Shown: one piece after another, positions 10,953 through 21,610 of the stretch
Position numbering within the stretch: the first letter of the stretch is position 1
How the letters are laid out: the number at the start of each line of letters is the position of its first letter
DNA from: Phascolomyces articulosus
Lineage: Eukaryota; Mucoromycota; Mucoromycetes; Mucorales; Lichtheimiaceae
Direction: 5' to 3'
Assembly: GCA_025677815.1 (NCBI GenBank)
Contig: JAIXMP010000012.1
Span: 496,001 to 560,000, forward strand
DNA length: 64,000 nt
Position numbers and translations under genes: made by a program
The notes under the pieces: model-generated
What the model was told of the DNA's origin: nothing
Seen by the model: only the letters and a program-made list of their open reading frames with translations
The model's database searches: none

Positions 10953-12149
10953 TGAATTCTATTGGAATAGTAGGAGCCGGTATTAGTGGAGGTGGTGGAG
11001 GAGGTAATTATATGAATACTGGCCGAGGCATATTATATGATCCTACCGCCCCCACCACTCATACTTCAACACCTTCCTCTTCATCATCGAATGGATTCTA
11101 TCATCAACAATTACCATCCATACGTCGTCCACCTCCTCCACAACAGCACCAACAACCCCCACTTTTCCAACCAAGACCTTATATGGCTTCTCAACAACAA
11201 CCATCTATCGTACAACCACCCCCTCAATATCAAATTTTACAAGAACGACAACAACCCATGCTTCATCCTCAACAACAACAGCCATGGTTGCCTGGAAATA
11301 ATAATAGTATGGGAGGAGGAGGTAGTGGAGGAGGATCCTCTTCATCATCATCGTCATCCTCATTTGATCCACAACAAGAATCCGAGTCCAATGAAGCAAA
11401 TAATACCCTCGATACCTTTATCCTGTCTTTATTAAAGAAACCTCAGGAAAGGATATTTTTGTTAAAGCTCGAAAAGGATTTGGAAGATTTTATTAATAAT
11501 CATCAGTAAGTTTGTTTTTTTTGTTCAGTTTATAAATATAGAGAGATGTGTCTGTAACGTGTACTAACACCAAAAAAAAAAAAAAACTTATTCTATGACA
11601 CCATTAGAGTGTATCGATTGGATCTTCCTCAAATGAATTCATATCAACGATTGATGGTTCATAAAGTGGCACCTTACTTTAAACTTTCTCATTTCGCTGA
11701 ACCAGTCCGAAAATCTGTGTTTTTATGTAAAAACGCACAAACAGCAATGTAAGTTTGACATCATTGGAATGACAACGTCACTTTCTATTGATTTAGATGG
11801 TATACTAAAAAAAACCATGACCCCATGATTTAGACCCGAAGTTGGATTTGCAAAATTAGTTGAACCTGAAGAAAAAGAAGAATCACAAGCAGCACCCAAA
11901 TTTAAAATCATGCGTCGTGCCACATCCCCTAATAGTAGTAATGGTTCAAGAAGAGGATCTCCAACAGGTTCTTCTGCAGTAGATCGAAAAAATATGACGT
12001 ATGAAGAAAGAAAAGCAGCTTATGAAGAAGCACGGGCTCGGATTTTCAAGGATTTGGAACAACAATCTGAAAGTGATAATGGTAGTGATAAGGAGGTGGT
12101 GTCAACACAAGGCGAAGCAACCACTTCATCCAATGGCAATGAAGCTTAA
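10952..12149 (+). CDS. R3H-SUZ domain RNA-binding protein
   Basis: This is a predicted cytoplasmic single-stranded nucleic-acid-binding protein, related to fungal and animal R3H-domain (Encore/R3HDM-type) proteins. The exons are 10952-11505, 11608-11748 and 11834-12149, giving 336 aa. Residues 1-150 are a Gly/Pro/Gln/Ser-rich disordered region. The R3H domain covers about 152-225: KKPQERIFLLKLEKDLEDFI, then LPQMNSYQRLMVHKVAPYF, which holds the R-x3-H signature, then FKLSHFAEPVRKSVFL. A SUZ motif follows (KFKIMRR and MTYEERKAAYEEARARIF). The tail is acidic and Ser-rich. All splice sites are GT-AG and phases agree. The N terminus may be longer, because the frame is open upstream of the chosen ATG. 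Confidence 0.87.
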
Positions 12150-13580
12150 AAAAAAGCTGAATACCTTTTTTTTAAAAAAAAATGATGCATTAGTTTATTT
12201 CTTTTTCTGTCAACAACACATATTACATATATATATATATATACTCTACTCTCTTTTTCTCCCCGTCTATTGTCTATTAGATATCGCCATTTCTATCATT
12301 TGTTTGTTTTTTTCTCATTTATCTCTCTTTTTTTTATATTCTTTTTTTTGTACGTTTGTTTGAATAATGCGATTTGTTTTGATGTTTTTATTTGGATTTA
12401 TATTGTATTGCTGAACCCCCAAGGGAAAAATGGGAGAATAGATTGACCCTGTTAATGATTACAGTTATACATAAATGAATTGGAAATAGAAGATAAGACT
12501 TATGGGAGCCATAGATTTGAAATGATTGTATGATCTCTTTTAATCTAATCTGTTAGCGCACAAGACATTTCTATATAAAACTCCATATCGATGATGTGGC
12601 TGTATGAAGGAGAAAATCAAATATTTTCGCTGGAATCCAATGAAGTTATAATTAGAAGTTCCATAATGTCCCCTAATTGGCATTATTAATAGGCTATAAC
12701 CATAAACATCCACACTTTGCCTTCCTACTCTTTTTTAAGCAGGAGCATCGAACACTCTGACAAGCATATTAAGCATGATCCCAAAGTCACCATCCAACGC
12801 TTAACAATGCTCCGTTTGAAATGTGTGACTTATTCCAAGGGAGAAAAAAAAAAAGTGAGATGAAAAAATTTTCTTATAAGGTGGAGCCTTCCAAAGAATT
12901 TTTCTTTTTACACGCTTTTTTTTCCTTCACTTTTTTATTTCTCGATTCACTTCAAATAAGGTACAGTCTCTCTTTCTATATATATAGTATATACTAGTCT
13001 TGTATAAAAAATTGTTATGGGTAAAGAAAAAGTGATTACAAGGATGCAAAACATTTTTCGCATGTCTTAATCTATATGTGTGGATTAAAAAAAATATATA
13101 CTGATTTAATGAGCCTGAGTGATCACTTTTTTTTTTCCCATACGCGGATGAGGAGGGCTTTTTGGTTTTTTTTTACTGTAAAAGAAAAAAGATAAATTAA
13201 CATGATTTGTTTATCTCAATTTAGGTATTGAACAAGATATTTGTTAGTTAGTTGATAGATGTATAGCTTAGGGTTATTCTATTATATATAATTATAATAA
13301 AGTATGTTGAAACAAATTTCAATGAAAATGTTTTTTCCTGACACTTTCTTTTGATTCCAGAAATAAAAAGAAAAAACGTGTCATATATGAACTCGTGATG
13401 AAAATATCAATTATTTATATATTTATATATATATTTATTTTTTTGATAATTTCTTTTTTTTCTATCTGAAAAAAAGCAATAATGATAATAATAATGAAAA
13501 AAATAGGAAAAGGAAAAAAAATGTGTTTCGAAATGTGTTGTTTTTTCTTTTTAAAAAAAAAGATGATTTTTTTTTTGTGC
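12150..13580. other. Convergent intergenic region
   Basis: This is the shared 3' flank of the R3H gene (+) and the antizyme-like gene (-). It contains a TA microsatellite near 12227-12243 and many T tracts. I see no gene. Confidence 0.5.
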
Positions 13581-14518
13581 TTACAGCTCATAACCAACGA
13601 GGACAAAGCCTGGTTCTTGTCCATACACCGAAGGATCAATCATTTGGAATCCAAGATACATGAATGCTCTCAATACAGTGTTATCTAAAACAATTAAAGT
13701 GTGTGAATATAAAATATTATGGTTTGGAAAACACCAATCAGAATTCATAGAAATTGTAATAAAAGATTGACTTACTATCAAGATGTCTACGATCAAGTGC
13801 AATAACAAGGTATTCGCATCCTGTTTTTTCTTCAGCTAGTTCAATTAAATGTGTGACACTATAAAAAGTATATACAATCTGTATTGAGCATGATGTTTGT
13901 CAATATGAAAAATAAAAGTTTTTTTTTTTCCTTACCAAGATTGAAACTCGCCATCTGCCCAATTTGATAAACGATCCGTTACAGGTGAAGTGAGAAATAC
14001 AGTATCATCATGAATAAAAGCTTGACATTGTACTGGCCTGGAAGTTTGATGTATAGTAGTTGCAATCACCATATGTTCATCCACGCTCTTGCTCCAGCGT
14101 GTAAAGACAGTTCCAACGAAATCATTCTTGGTACCTAAAAAGTCAAAACCATTTACCACCACCCATGTTGATAATACATGTTAGTTTTTTTTTTTTCTTG
14201 TCAATGTATGAACATTGTCACTGACATTATTATTAATATGAATAAATCCAAATGCATGATATTTTTCTCAGACATATGGAATATAAGAATAAATAAATAA
14301 AACTTGCCTAATTCCCGTTTTGAAACTGTAACGATATCTTGATCGTCTGGGTGACTACAATATTCATGAGGGAAACAAAGGGTTTCTGGACTAGCTGGGG
14401 AGACAGATGTTGAGGTGGCTGTATTTGAGGTTACGGAGGGAGATGGTGTAGTTGTTGGTGACTGTAGCACTTGGAGCTGTATAGCAAGCTCTTTTTTAGC
14501 ATGGCTTGCAATAATCAT
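13581..14518 (-). CDS. Ornithine decarboxylase antizyme-like protein
   Basis: Antizyme binds ornithine decarboxylase and targets it to the proteasome without ubiquitin, so limiting polyamine synthesis. The exons are 14518-14308, 14134-13936, 13858-13776 and 13684-13581, giving 198 aa. The C-terminal half matches the ODC antizyme fold: a strand AFIHDDTVFLTS, then THLIELAEEKTGCEYLVIAL, DRRHL, LRAFMYLGFQMIDPS and PGFVLVGYEL at the end. The first 70 residues are Ser/Thr/Pro-rich. Intron 1 has a GC-AG pair with the typical AG|GCAAGT donor. The ATG at 14518 overlaps the TGA of an upstream frame. No UCC-UGA +1 frameshift site, usual for this family, is seen at the expected place. The assignment rests on the C-terminal pattern alone. 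Confidence 0.7.
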
Positions 14519-14705
14519 GGTGAATACGATATTATACTTGATATACTATTATTACTTGATATACTATTACTACTACTACTACTACTACTACTACTAAAGG
14601 CAAAATTTCCTTCCTTGGTGGCCTTGGAAAAGATTGTGCTCGAAGCGTAAAGGAAAATGATAGTTGTTTTGTCCAGTTCTGCTCTTTTTCTGGTTGGGCG
14701 TTTCA
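14515..14705 (-). other. Upstream open frame ending at a UGA that overlaps the antizyme AUG
   Basis: The frame begins right after a good acceptor (TATATAG at 14706-14712) and runs 63 codons: a basic start (LKRPTRKRAELDK), then SKATKEGNFAF, then a Ser run from an AGT repeat. It ends YSP-stop as TCA-CCA-TGA. It has no ATG, so a start would have to lie in an upstream exon. In position it resembles antizyme ORF1, but joining it to the body needs a -1 (or +2) shift, not +1. A short intron in the Ser-rich part could also join the frames. Confidence 0.35.
14568..14596. repeat. (TAC)n trinucleotide run coding a Ser tract
   Basis: This is an ACT/AGT triplet run within the upstream frame of the antizyme locus. 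On the minus strand it encodes serine. Confidence 0.8.
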
Positions 14706-14706
14706 A

Positions 14707-17700
14707 CTATATTATATACATTTCATACATTGTATCCATTATTAATATTCAATGTCATCTTTATTAATTCATGGGATTCCATGATAAAAAAAGGATTTTT
14801 TCCATTTTTCTCATTTTTTTTTTTCTACCTGCTGGAACGCCCTAAACGATTAAACCAAAAGTAAAGAGGGGGGTTAAAAAAAGATAAAATTCAAAAAGAT
14901 TGGGAAATAAAAGAAAAGAAACTAAAGTTTTTTTCAATTAATGAAGAGATGGATTACGTTTGTTTTTTAATGGATTATTATAAAAATCAACCAAAAAACA
15001 ACAAAAAAAGGTGTGGGTTGTTGTAAGTGTTTTTTTGTGTGTGAGAGTGAGAAAAGAAAGAAGCACGACTTTCTCAGAAAATCGCGGAGCCCAGTGGGTT
15101 TTTAGAGGCAGTGAGGAGTGGAAGAATATGTAAAATGATTGGATGATAAAAGGAAAACGAGGAGTTGGAAGGAGGGGGTTACGATAGTATGCATTTACAT
15201 ACACACACACACACTACATATAACTTACATTGCATTTTATATTTATATTATAATATTAATCATCATCATGTTTTAGTTTGATGATGATAATTTAAATATG
15301 AAGAAGAACCTATACATATATATGAATTAAGATCTATTTGATATCGAGTCAAGAACAAAGTACAATGACCGATAATGTCATTTCATTATTTTAAAATCCA
15401 TCCGTTTTTTTTATAGCCTTGGTCATAATTACATCAAGATACATTATACTCTCGGCTTTTCGACCACTTATATATAAAATCACAACCACCAATAAGATTG
15501 GATTTTAATGGAATCACTACTAAGCAGAGGAAGAAGAAAGAAAGAACAAGCCTTCTTCTTTTTGTTGTACAAATAGAAAATCAAGGTCACTCATCTCTAC
15601 TATAACAATATGTAAAATTGTCATGTACACATTTTCCTTTGGCTAAAATCATCATGGCTTTTTTTCTGTTCTTTTCTTTTCCTTCAAATATTAGGAACAT
15701 TTTTTTTGTATATATCGGATAAATTATCCGTTACCCTACAACTTGATTAGGTCAATTTATTCAACACATGTTAAAAAATTGTCTTGTTTGGTAATAAAAT
15801 GAAAGGTTTCACTGTTGTACATAGAACATCGTCTGCTGATGTCTTTATATAAACTAAACTAGTAGTACTATTTTTTTTTTACAGAACTAAATAATTTTAA
15901 TGATTTATATATAGCGCACAAATTTCATTTTTTTCTATATTATAAAATATATAAATAGTAGTCGATTCTACCATTATTTGTACTTGAGAAAAAAAAGACA
16001 CATACACTTTGTATAATGAATAGGAGAAGGACGTTATACAGCAAGAGACGTAAACAAAAATAAAAACAACAAGCATGATGACCCAAACGTTTAAATTTTT
16101 TGCCTCGTTGTAACATATAAGCAAACAAACAATGACATAATTTCAATTACAAGCTCTTTTAAACTCTCTTTTCTTTTTTTTACCACACACAACAAATATT
16201 GAAAAGCAATTTGTTATCATAGCAATAATATTTCGTATGGTTTCATATTTATTATTTGTTGTCGTTTGGTGTATAATATGTAAGGGATGTATAAAAGCTT
16301 ACTTAACGTATGAGAATACTTTATTTTATTTGTTCTGTCTGTAAGAAGCTGTCATCTCAAAAAGTGGAGGAAATGCTACTAGTTAATCAACGTTTCTATG
16401 TAACAGTAAGTTGTAACACAGCTATTTTTAGCATCACCATCAAAAAGATATCCGCCCACTAGCACCGACTATGAAAGGTTCCGGAGGATGGTTTATTCTA
16501 TCCAAGGTGTTATCAGAAAGGCAGGAACAGCTTGGTTTATAATATTCGGCTATATCTAAACTACTACTAATTGTAATAAGAATATATGCTACTCGCAGCA
16601 AACGAACGAGAATAAGTATAGTTAGTTACATATAATATGAGAAGAACCAAGAAGAAAAAGCATGGCGTGAAAAGAAGTACATAGATGATTTGAAACATAT
16701 ACTACTTTTTTTTTGCGGATTACATTATTAATGATATAAAAACATAAACTTGGCGTAAACCATGTACTTCTTGTGCATGATAAGAGCATATCTTTATCAT
16801 TGGAGACAAAAAAGATGGAGTACATTTTTATATACAAAATAGAACATTACTCAGTGACGAATAGAATTACAATAAAACTTATCGTAAATGATATATGATT
16901 AAATGGCTGAAAAGGGAATGGATATACTGATGCTTATCATCGTTAAAAATGAACATATTTTATATAAAGCAAAAATGGACGCTACTTCTATAGCATAAAG
17001 CTTTTTGGGATAAGCTTAATATTTTTACTATCTTATCAACTGTAACCGTGATGCATTGACATTTAAAATGAAAGGGTAAGGATGAACATGGATACGCGCA
17101 TTGAAGAAAAATGAATACCCACTTTATTAATTATATGCAAATCTGTACCTTTTTTTAAAAAAAAATAGGAAGCAGTTTGTTTGTATGTATTATAATCAGC
17201 ATTATTTTTTCTTGGAGTCAATGGTAAACAAATAAATGAGAACTGTTTCAAATCTACCACTTCTTTCTGTAGGGATTATGTCACGACAAGCATTTGTCTA
17301 AATCATTTGCAATCAATTATATAATAGGAGCCCTTCAAAACTTTAAAATTTCTGCCATTAACTTATCGGCATAAAGATAGTTGCATTGTAAACTAAAACA
17401 AGATCGACCATGAACCGTTTTACTCTTTTAAAATGATGAACAAAATAAAGAACAAAAAGTACATATAAACACCATTCGTGATATATCGAGGTAAGCATAT
17501 TAGAAATGCTATTCATGGTTCAGGATGTTTTGGCGCCAAAAAGATTATTCATGATAGACCATATTGAAATTACAAAACTTTGATCTGAATGAACCTTACA
17601 TTTTATTCTGCTATTGCATTTGATCTGTCTTTATCATTACTAGCTGATACGTAAATCATGTGCGCCTTGCTATAAGAGAACAGTACGCATAATGCATATA

Positions 17701-18001
17701 TCAGAAATAACAAGTACTACAATGATATATATAATACATACATTATTATCTTTTTCTCCCATCCATATTAAATATCATACTGAACATTTTTTTAATGCAA
17801 ATCTATTATTGTTTTTTATTAGCTACAGTATATATTATTCTAAATTATGTATATTTTTCTTGAAGTTTAATAATAAAGAATGTATATATATATATGTTAT
17901 ATACAAGTGTTTTAATTGATATACACACGAAAGGATAAACTTTGTGGATAATAAGTGTTTAGTAAGATGTCTGAGCTTCGATCTCCACATGTACATAAAA
18001 A
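14707..18001. other. Gene-free AT-rich region
   Basis: It contains the 5' flank of the antizyme-like gene (14707-15250) and then about 2.7 kb of low-complexity sequence. The longer frames (for example 14938-15210, minus) are Phe/Leu-rich and have no family signature. I see nothing supportable. Confidence 0.5.
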
Positions 18002-19265
18002 CTAGCTTCTGTTACTAATTGTACATAGATTGACTACAACAGCATCTTTACGCAACCATAACTCTTGAATTGTATTACTTAAGCCACTAGATTCTAAATC
18101 GTAGAGCCCCATTTCCTCCCATTCTAACTGAACCACCAACGAGTACGTCCTGAAACAACATATGGCATATTAGATAATGCCTTAGTGTGTGTAAAATGAT
18201 GTTTATCGTATGTTAATTGCTAATTTGACTAGTCCTGAGACATGTATCGTGTTAACATCAACCATGATGCTGTCAAATTACATGAAATGGTTGACATATG
18301 TAACAAAACTTAGGTTCAGATGGTGGATCTAATGTAGTTTCACCTAGTAACCGCATCATAGTAATAATGAAAAAGGCAATTTTTTTATATTCGTTTCACA
18401 AATTAGTATTGTGTTTCTATAAAATATATCCATGTGAATTCTTTCATGCGCAAAGGTTATTCCTGGTAGACCAATTAATTCATTGTTCCAAAATTATGGT
18501 TAAAATTTTGTTATTTTATTATGTCTCCTAAGATCTATCGCCTGGTATGGCTGTTCCAAAATTACTCATCTTGAAGCATATTTTTTTGAATTTTATGCCG
18601 ATTTTGGAGATTTTTTTTGGCAATAGACAATTGGTTATTCTTCCATCATTACACTCATAAACAAATAAAAAATATTTATATATATCTGGATATATCATCT
18701 CCAATTCCATAGATTTTGCCCATTCATTCTCCAGCAGAACATGAATATTTATATTAGATCACCCTAAGTGCGAATAGTCATTATCCTACAGTTAAATTCT
18801 TGAAGGAAGAACATACACGCTGCTTGTCCCCTAGTTACGTTCATAGTGTGGGTATTATAGACAAGTTATTTTTTGGCATTACTATCTTTAGTTCATACAA
18901 AAATAAAAATTGCCCAACAGATTTCCCCCAATGAAAACTAGTGTCAGTATCCATTTTCGTATTCTGAGTCATCATATCCGGGCCATCAGTCTTTTTTTTT
19001 TTTTTTTTGGTAGAATTTCGTTCATCTTTAGTATTGCTTGGAATTACGAATAGATGTATTTTGAAAAAGATATGTAATCAAGGAAATAGCTGATTAGTTT
19101 CCGGGATGGTGGATGCTACTTGTTGTTGCGTTCTACCGCTAGTAATAATTGAGTGAACAACTATTGTATCAATGCTATATGAACAGAAGAAATAATACGT
19201 ATTAATAATATTAATAACCAAAAATGTAGCAAATTCTTCCCTGTTTCCAAAGCGTCATTCTATCT
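18002..19265 (-). pseudogene. Fossil protein-coding gene, unidentified
   Basis: The minus strand carries a chain of protein-like segments separated by stops and frame changes. In order: RFGNREEFATFLVI; SGRTQQQVASTIPETNQLFP then TGA; VIPSNTKDERNST plus a Lys run; TDGPDMMTQNTKMDTDTSFH continuing WGKSVGQFLFLYELKI then TGA; NVTRGQAACMFFLQEF; NIHVLLENEWAKSMELEMIY; MRLLGETTLDPPSEPKF; and a terminal block QLEWEEMGLYDLESSGL ending in TAG at 18002. The Lys run is a 17-base A tract that stays in frame. I do not recognise the family. It may be a Mucoromycota-specific or repeated gene that has decayed. Confidence 0.45.
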
Positions 19266-19439
19266 GAAATACCTGATAACTGATTGCATTAACAAATCCA
19301 GCAGAGATCTACTTTTTTTTATTGATGGTCCATTTATAGCCTTTAGTTATTTCTATGTCTTCCTGTTAAAAATATATTCTTGGTTTATATTGTTTCGCAT
19401 AAAATAACCTGTACTGAGGGTATAAAGATTATTAGTTTT

Positions 19440-19910
19440 TTGTTGATAATGTTACTGGAAGTGAGGACGGGCGTTTGCCCGTGAACAAATTTGATGCGAT
19501 AGCGGCTATAAAAGGTATCAATTTGATTGTGTTTATGATTCAATGTCTCACTGAACAAACACTGCCATGCTGGTCCGTATCCGTCTCATCAAGGTACATG
19601 TCGCCATTATCATCAGTCAAATATCTACTAAGCATAAATCTCATTGGTCACATCAAGTGAATTTTATAATACCTATTTAGCTTGTCATAATTCGTATATA
19701 CGTTGTAGATAATGTTCATTATAACAAAACACTGCATCAATAATATTCACTCATTTTAGATCTTGCTGAATACATCATTGTCATCCATTCATCACTCCTT
19801 GGTAAATATGCCTTTAATAACATGGCTAAACGATGTATCACCTGCTGGGTATTCAATTCTATTATCACTGCCAATAGGAGGAAGTATGTCCACATTGGCT
19901 ATCTTTTAAA
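19440..19910 (-). pseudogene. Further fossil coding blocks on the same strand
   Basis: Two clearly protein-like minus-strand blocks stand out. One is from about 19660: RFMLSRYLTDDNGDMYLDE followed by TDTDQHGSVCSVRH and TGA. The other is from 19908 to 19792: KIANVDILPPIGSDNRIEY, then AGDTSFSHVIKGIFTKE and TGA TGA. They may be the upstream part of the fossil at 18.0-19.3 kb or a separate dead gene. No family is recognised. Confidence 0.4.
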
Positions 19911-21253
19911 ATGAATAAGTATATAGAATGCTCTTTCCATTTTTCTTGCCGGAAAAATCATTGAATATCTATTCATTTAGAATTCTTTTATACATAATTG
20001 CTTCTATTTGACCAAATATTTCTTGACCCAGAATACATGAGTAACAAAACTTTAATGCATGCTTTTACGAATCATAACATGTAATATACATTGTATATAC
20101 TTACATAACCTTTTTTTTCACTAGATCGCATATTCATATTTATCTTCCCTATCTTCGCAGGTGAATATTTCTTGGTTGTAAATTTTCTTTTTATAAGTAT
20201 CGATTGCCCAGAATTTTTTTTATAGGTGCTTTGTTTTTCAATAATGATTGATCAGATTGAATCTACCAATTTTTTACGTTGGAATTGGTGGATTTTTAAT
20301 ATATCGTAGTCAATTCTTGATTTTTTCAACGTTGCAGTGTTAAAATGAATGAATTGTTGTCTCAAGGCTCATCCCTTTATAAAATCTCGGTTTTATATAA
20401 ATGTGCTATCCAAGAGAGTTACATATACCTATATCTATATTTATAACTTTCCTCCAAGCCTTTACGCATTTTCAAAGATTCTGACAAAGAATTGATTTTT
20501 AAATAAACAAGTGCTATATATATTCTCATTATTTACATAGGGTGTGCAACAATGCAAAGGTATTTTCAGCCCATGGGAGAATTTTTTTTTTATTCCTTGA
20601 AGAAAGAGTGTTTTTCCCGTAAGCTTTTGACCTCATAGAAATTCTTTAAGTTCCAATTAAATGGAATGTAGATATTTGTATCTCGCCATTTCTGTGGTTA
20701 TTGTTGTTGGTTGGATTTTGCAGTTTATAGCTGTGTATAAAATCCAATCGATTTAAGTTTGTTTTAGCTCTCTCTTCTATATATTTCTGTTGAATTGTCG
20801 AAATATGCCTAAAGCAAACCTATATAATATGTTGTATAAGATATTCTGTGTTAATATTTGATAGCGGAGAGTATATACAAAAATTGACATTGCTTTTAAT
20901 AAGGATGCCTCTGAACAACTTAATGAAAATCAACAATTCACGGAGAATGTTATATTTGACTCTTTGCTAAAGAATTTGCACTTACTTGATGATTTCTTTT
21001 GTTCCAGGATACTGGACCCATACTGCTACATCTATAAATAAACCAAGCATGCTGATATGTCCATCATGTTGCAAACATCATATCAGTTTGGGAATAATTC
21101 TGGGGCCACATCTTTTATAACAAAATAATATGTAAGAATAATCATTCCAATGTTCATAATTTTATAAAAAGTAGTACTCATTTATCATTCGGTTTCTTCA
21201 TTAATAATAAGGTTCCTCAACGAGAATTAGACTGTACTATATCTGTGACATGA
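19911..21253. other. AT-rich region without a supportable gene
   Basis: Frames are short and biased to Phe, Ile and Lys. Weak protein-like reading near 21000-21120 on the minus strand could extend the next fossil. Confidence 0.4.
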
Positions 21254-21610
21254 TCACAACTGAAGATGTACATGTATCAGTATCTTGGCCGTTTCAATGT
21301 AGTATATATGTAATGTGCGAAGTATACCTTTTGGTCGAAAGTACCTTGCACGCTTCAGTAGTGTGATAGCAACCCACAAGAATTTTGTTGCTGTTATTTC
21401 CTTTGATTTTTTCACCAAACAATTCTTTACCTCATTATTTCGGATAGATATCATCGATAATAATTGCAAACAGATGCATTTGGGGCCATCCTTCAATATG
21501 CATGTCAATGTTTCCTTCTATACAACACACTCTATAGAATTTCAATGGATCCAATTACGTGACAATAATCAATACCACTTGCGTGTAAATATCATAGAAA
21601 TATGAAGTAT
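21254..21610 (-). pseudogene. Fossil LRR/F-box-like fragment
   Basis: The minus strand reads CCIEGNIDMHIEGWPQMHLF then AIIIDDIYPK and TAA. In a second frame it continues KSKEITATKFLWVAITLLKR then GILRTLHIYYIETAK. The alternation of hydrophobic strands resembles the C-terminal LRR part of the decayed gene at 2.3-3.5 kb, but the resemblance is only by eye. Confidence 0.35.

Noticed and set aside
14938..15210. 90-codon minus-strand frame upstream of the antizyme-like gene as a possible ORF1
   Set aside because: Composition is Phe/Leu/Thr-rich and AT-driven. No splice pattern joins it in frame to the 14515-14705 frame, and no family signature is present.
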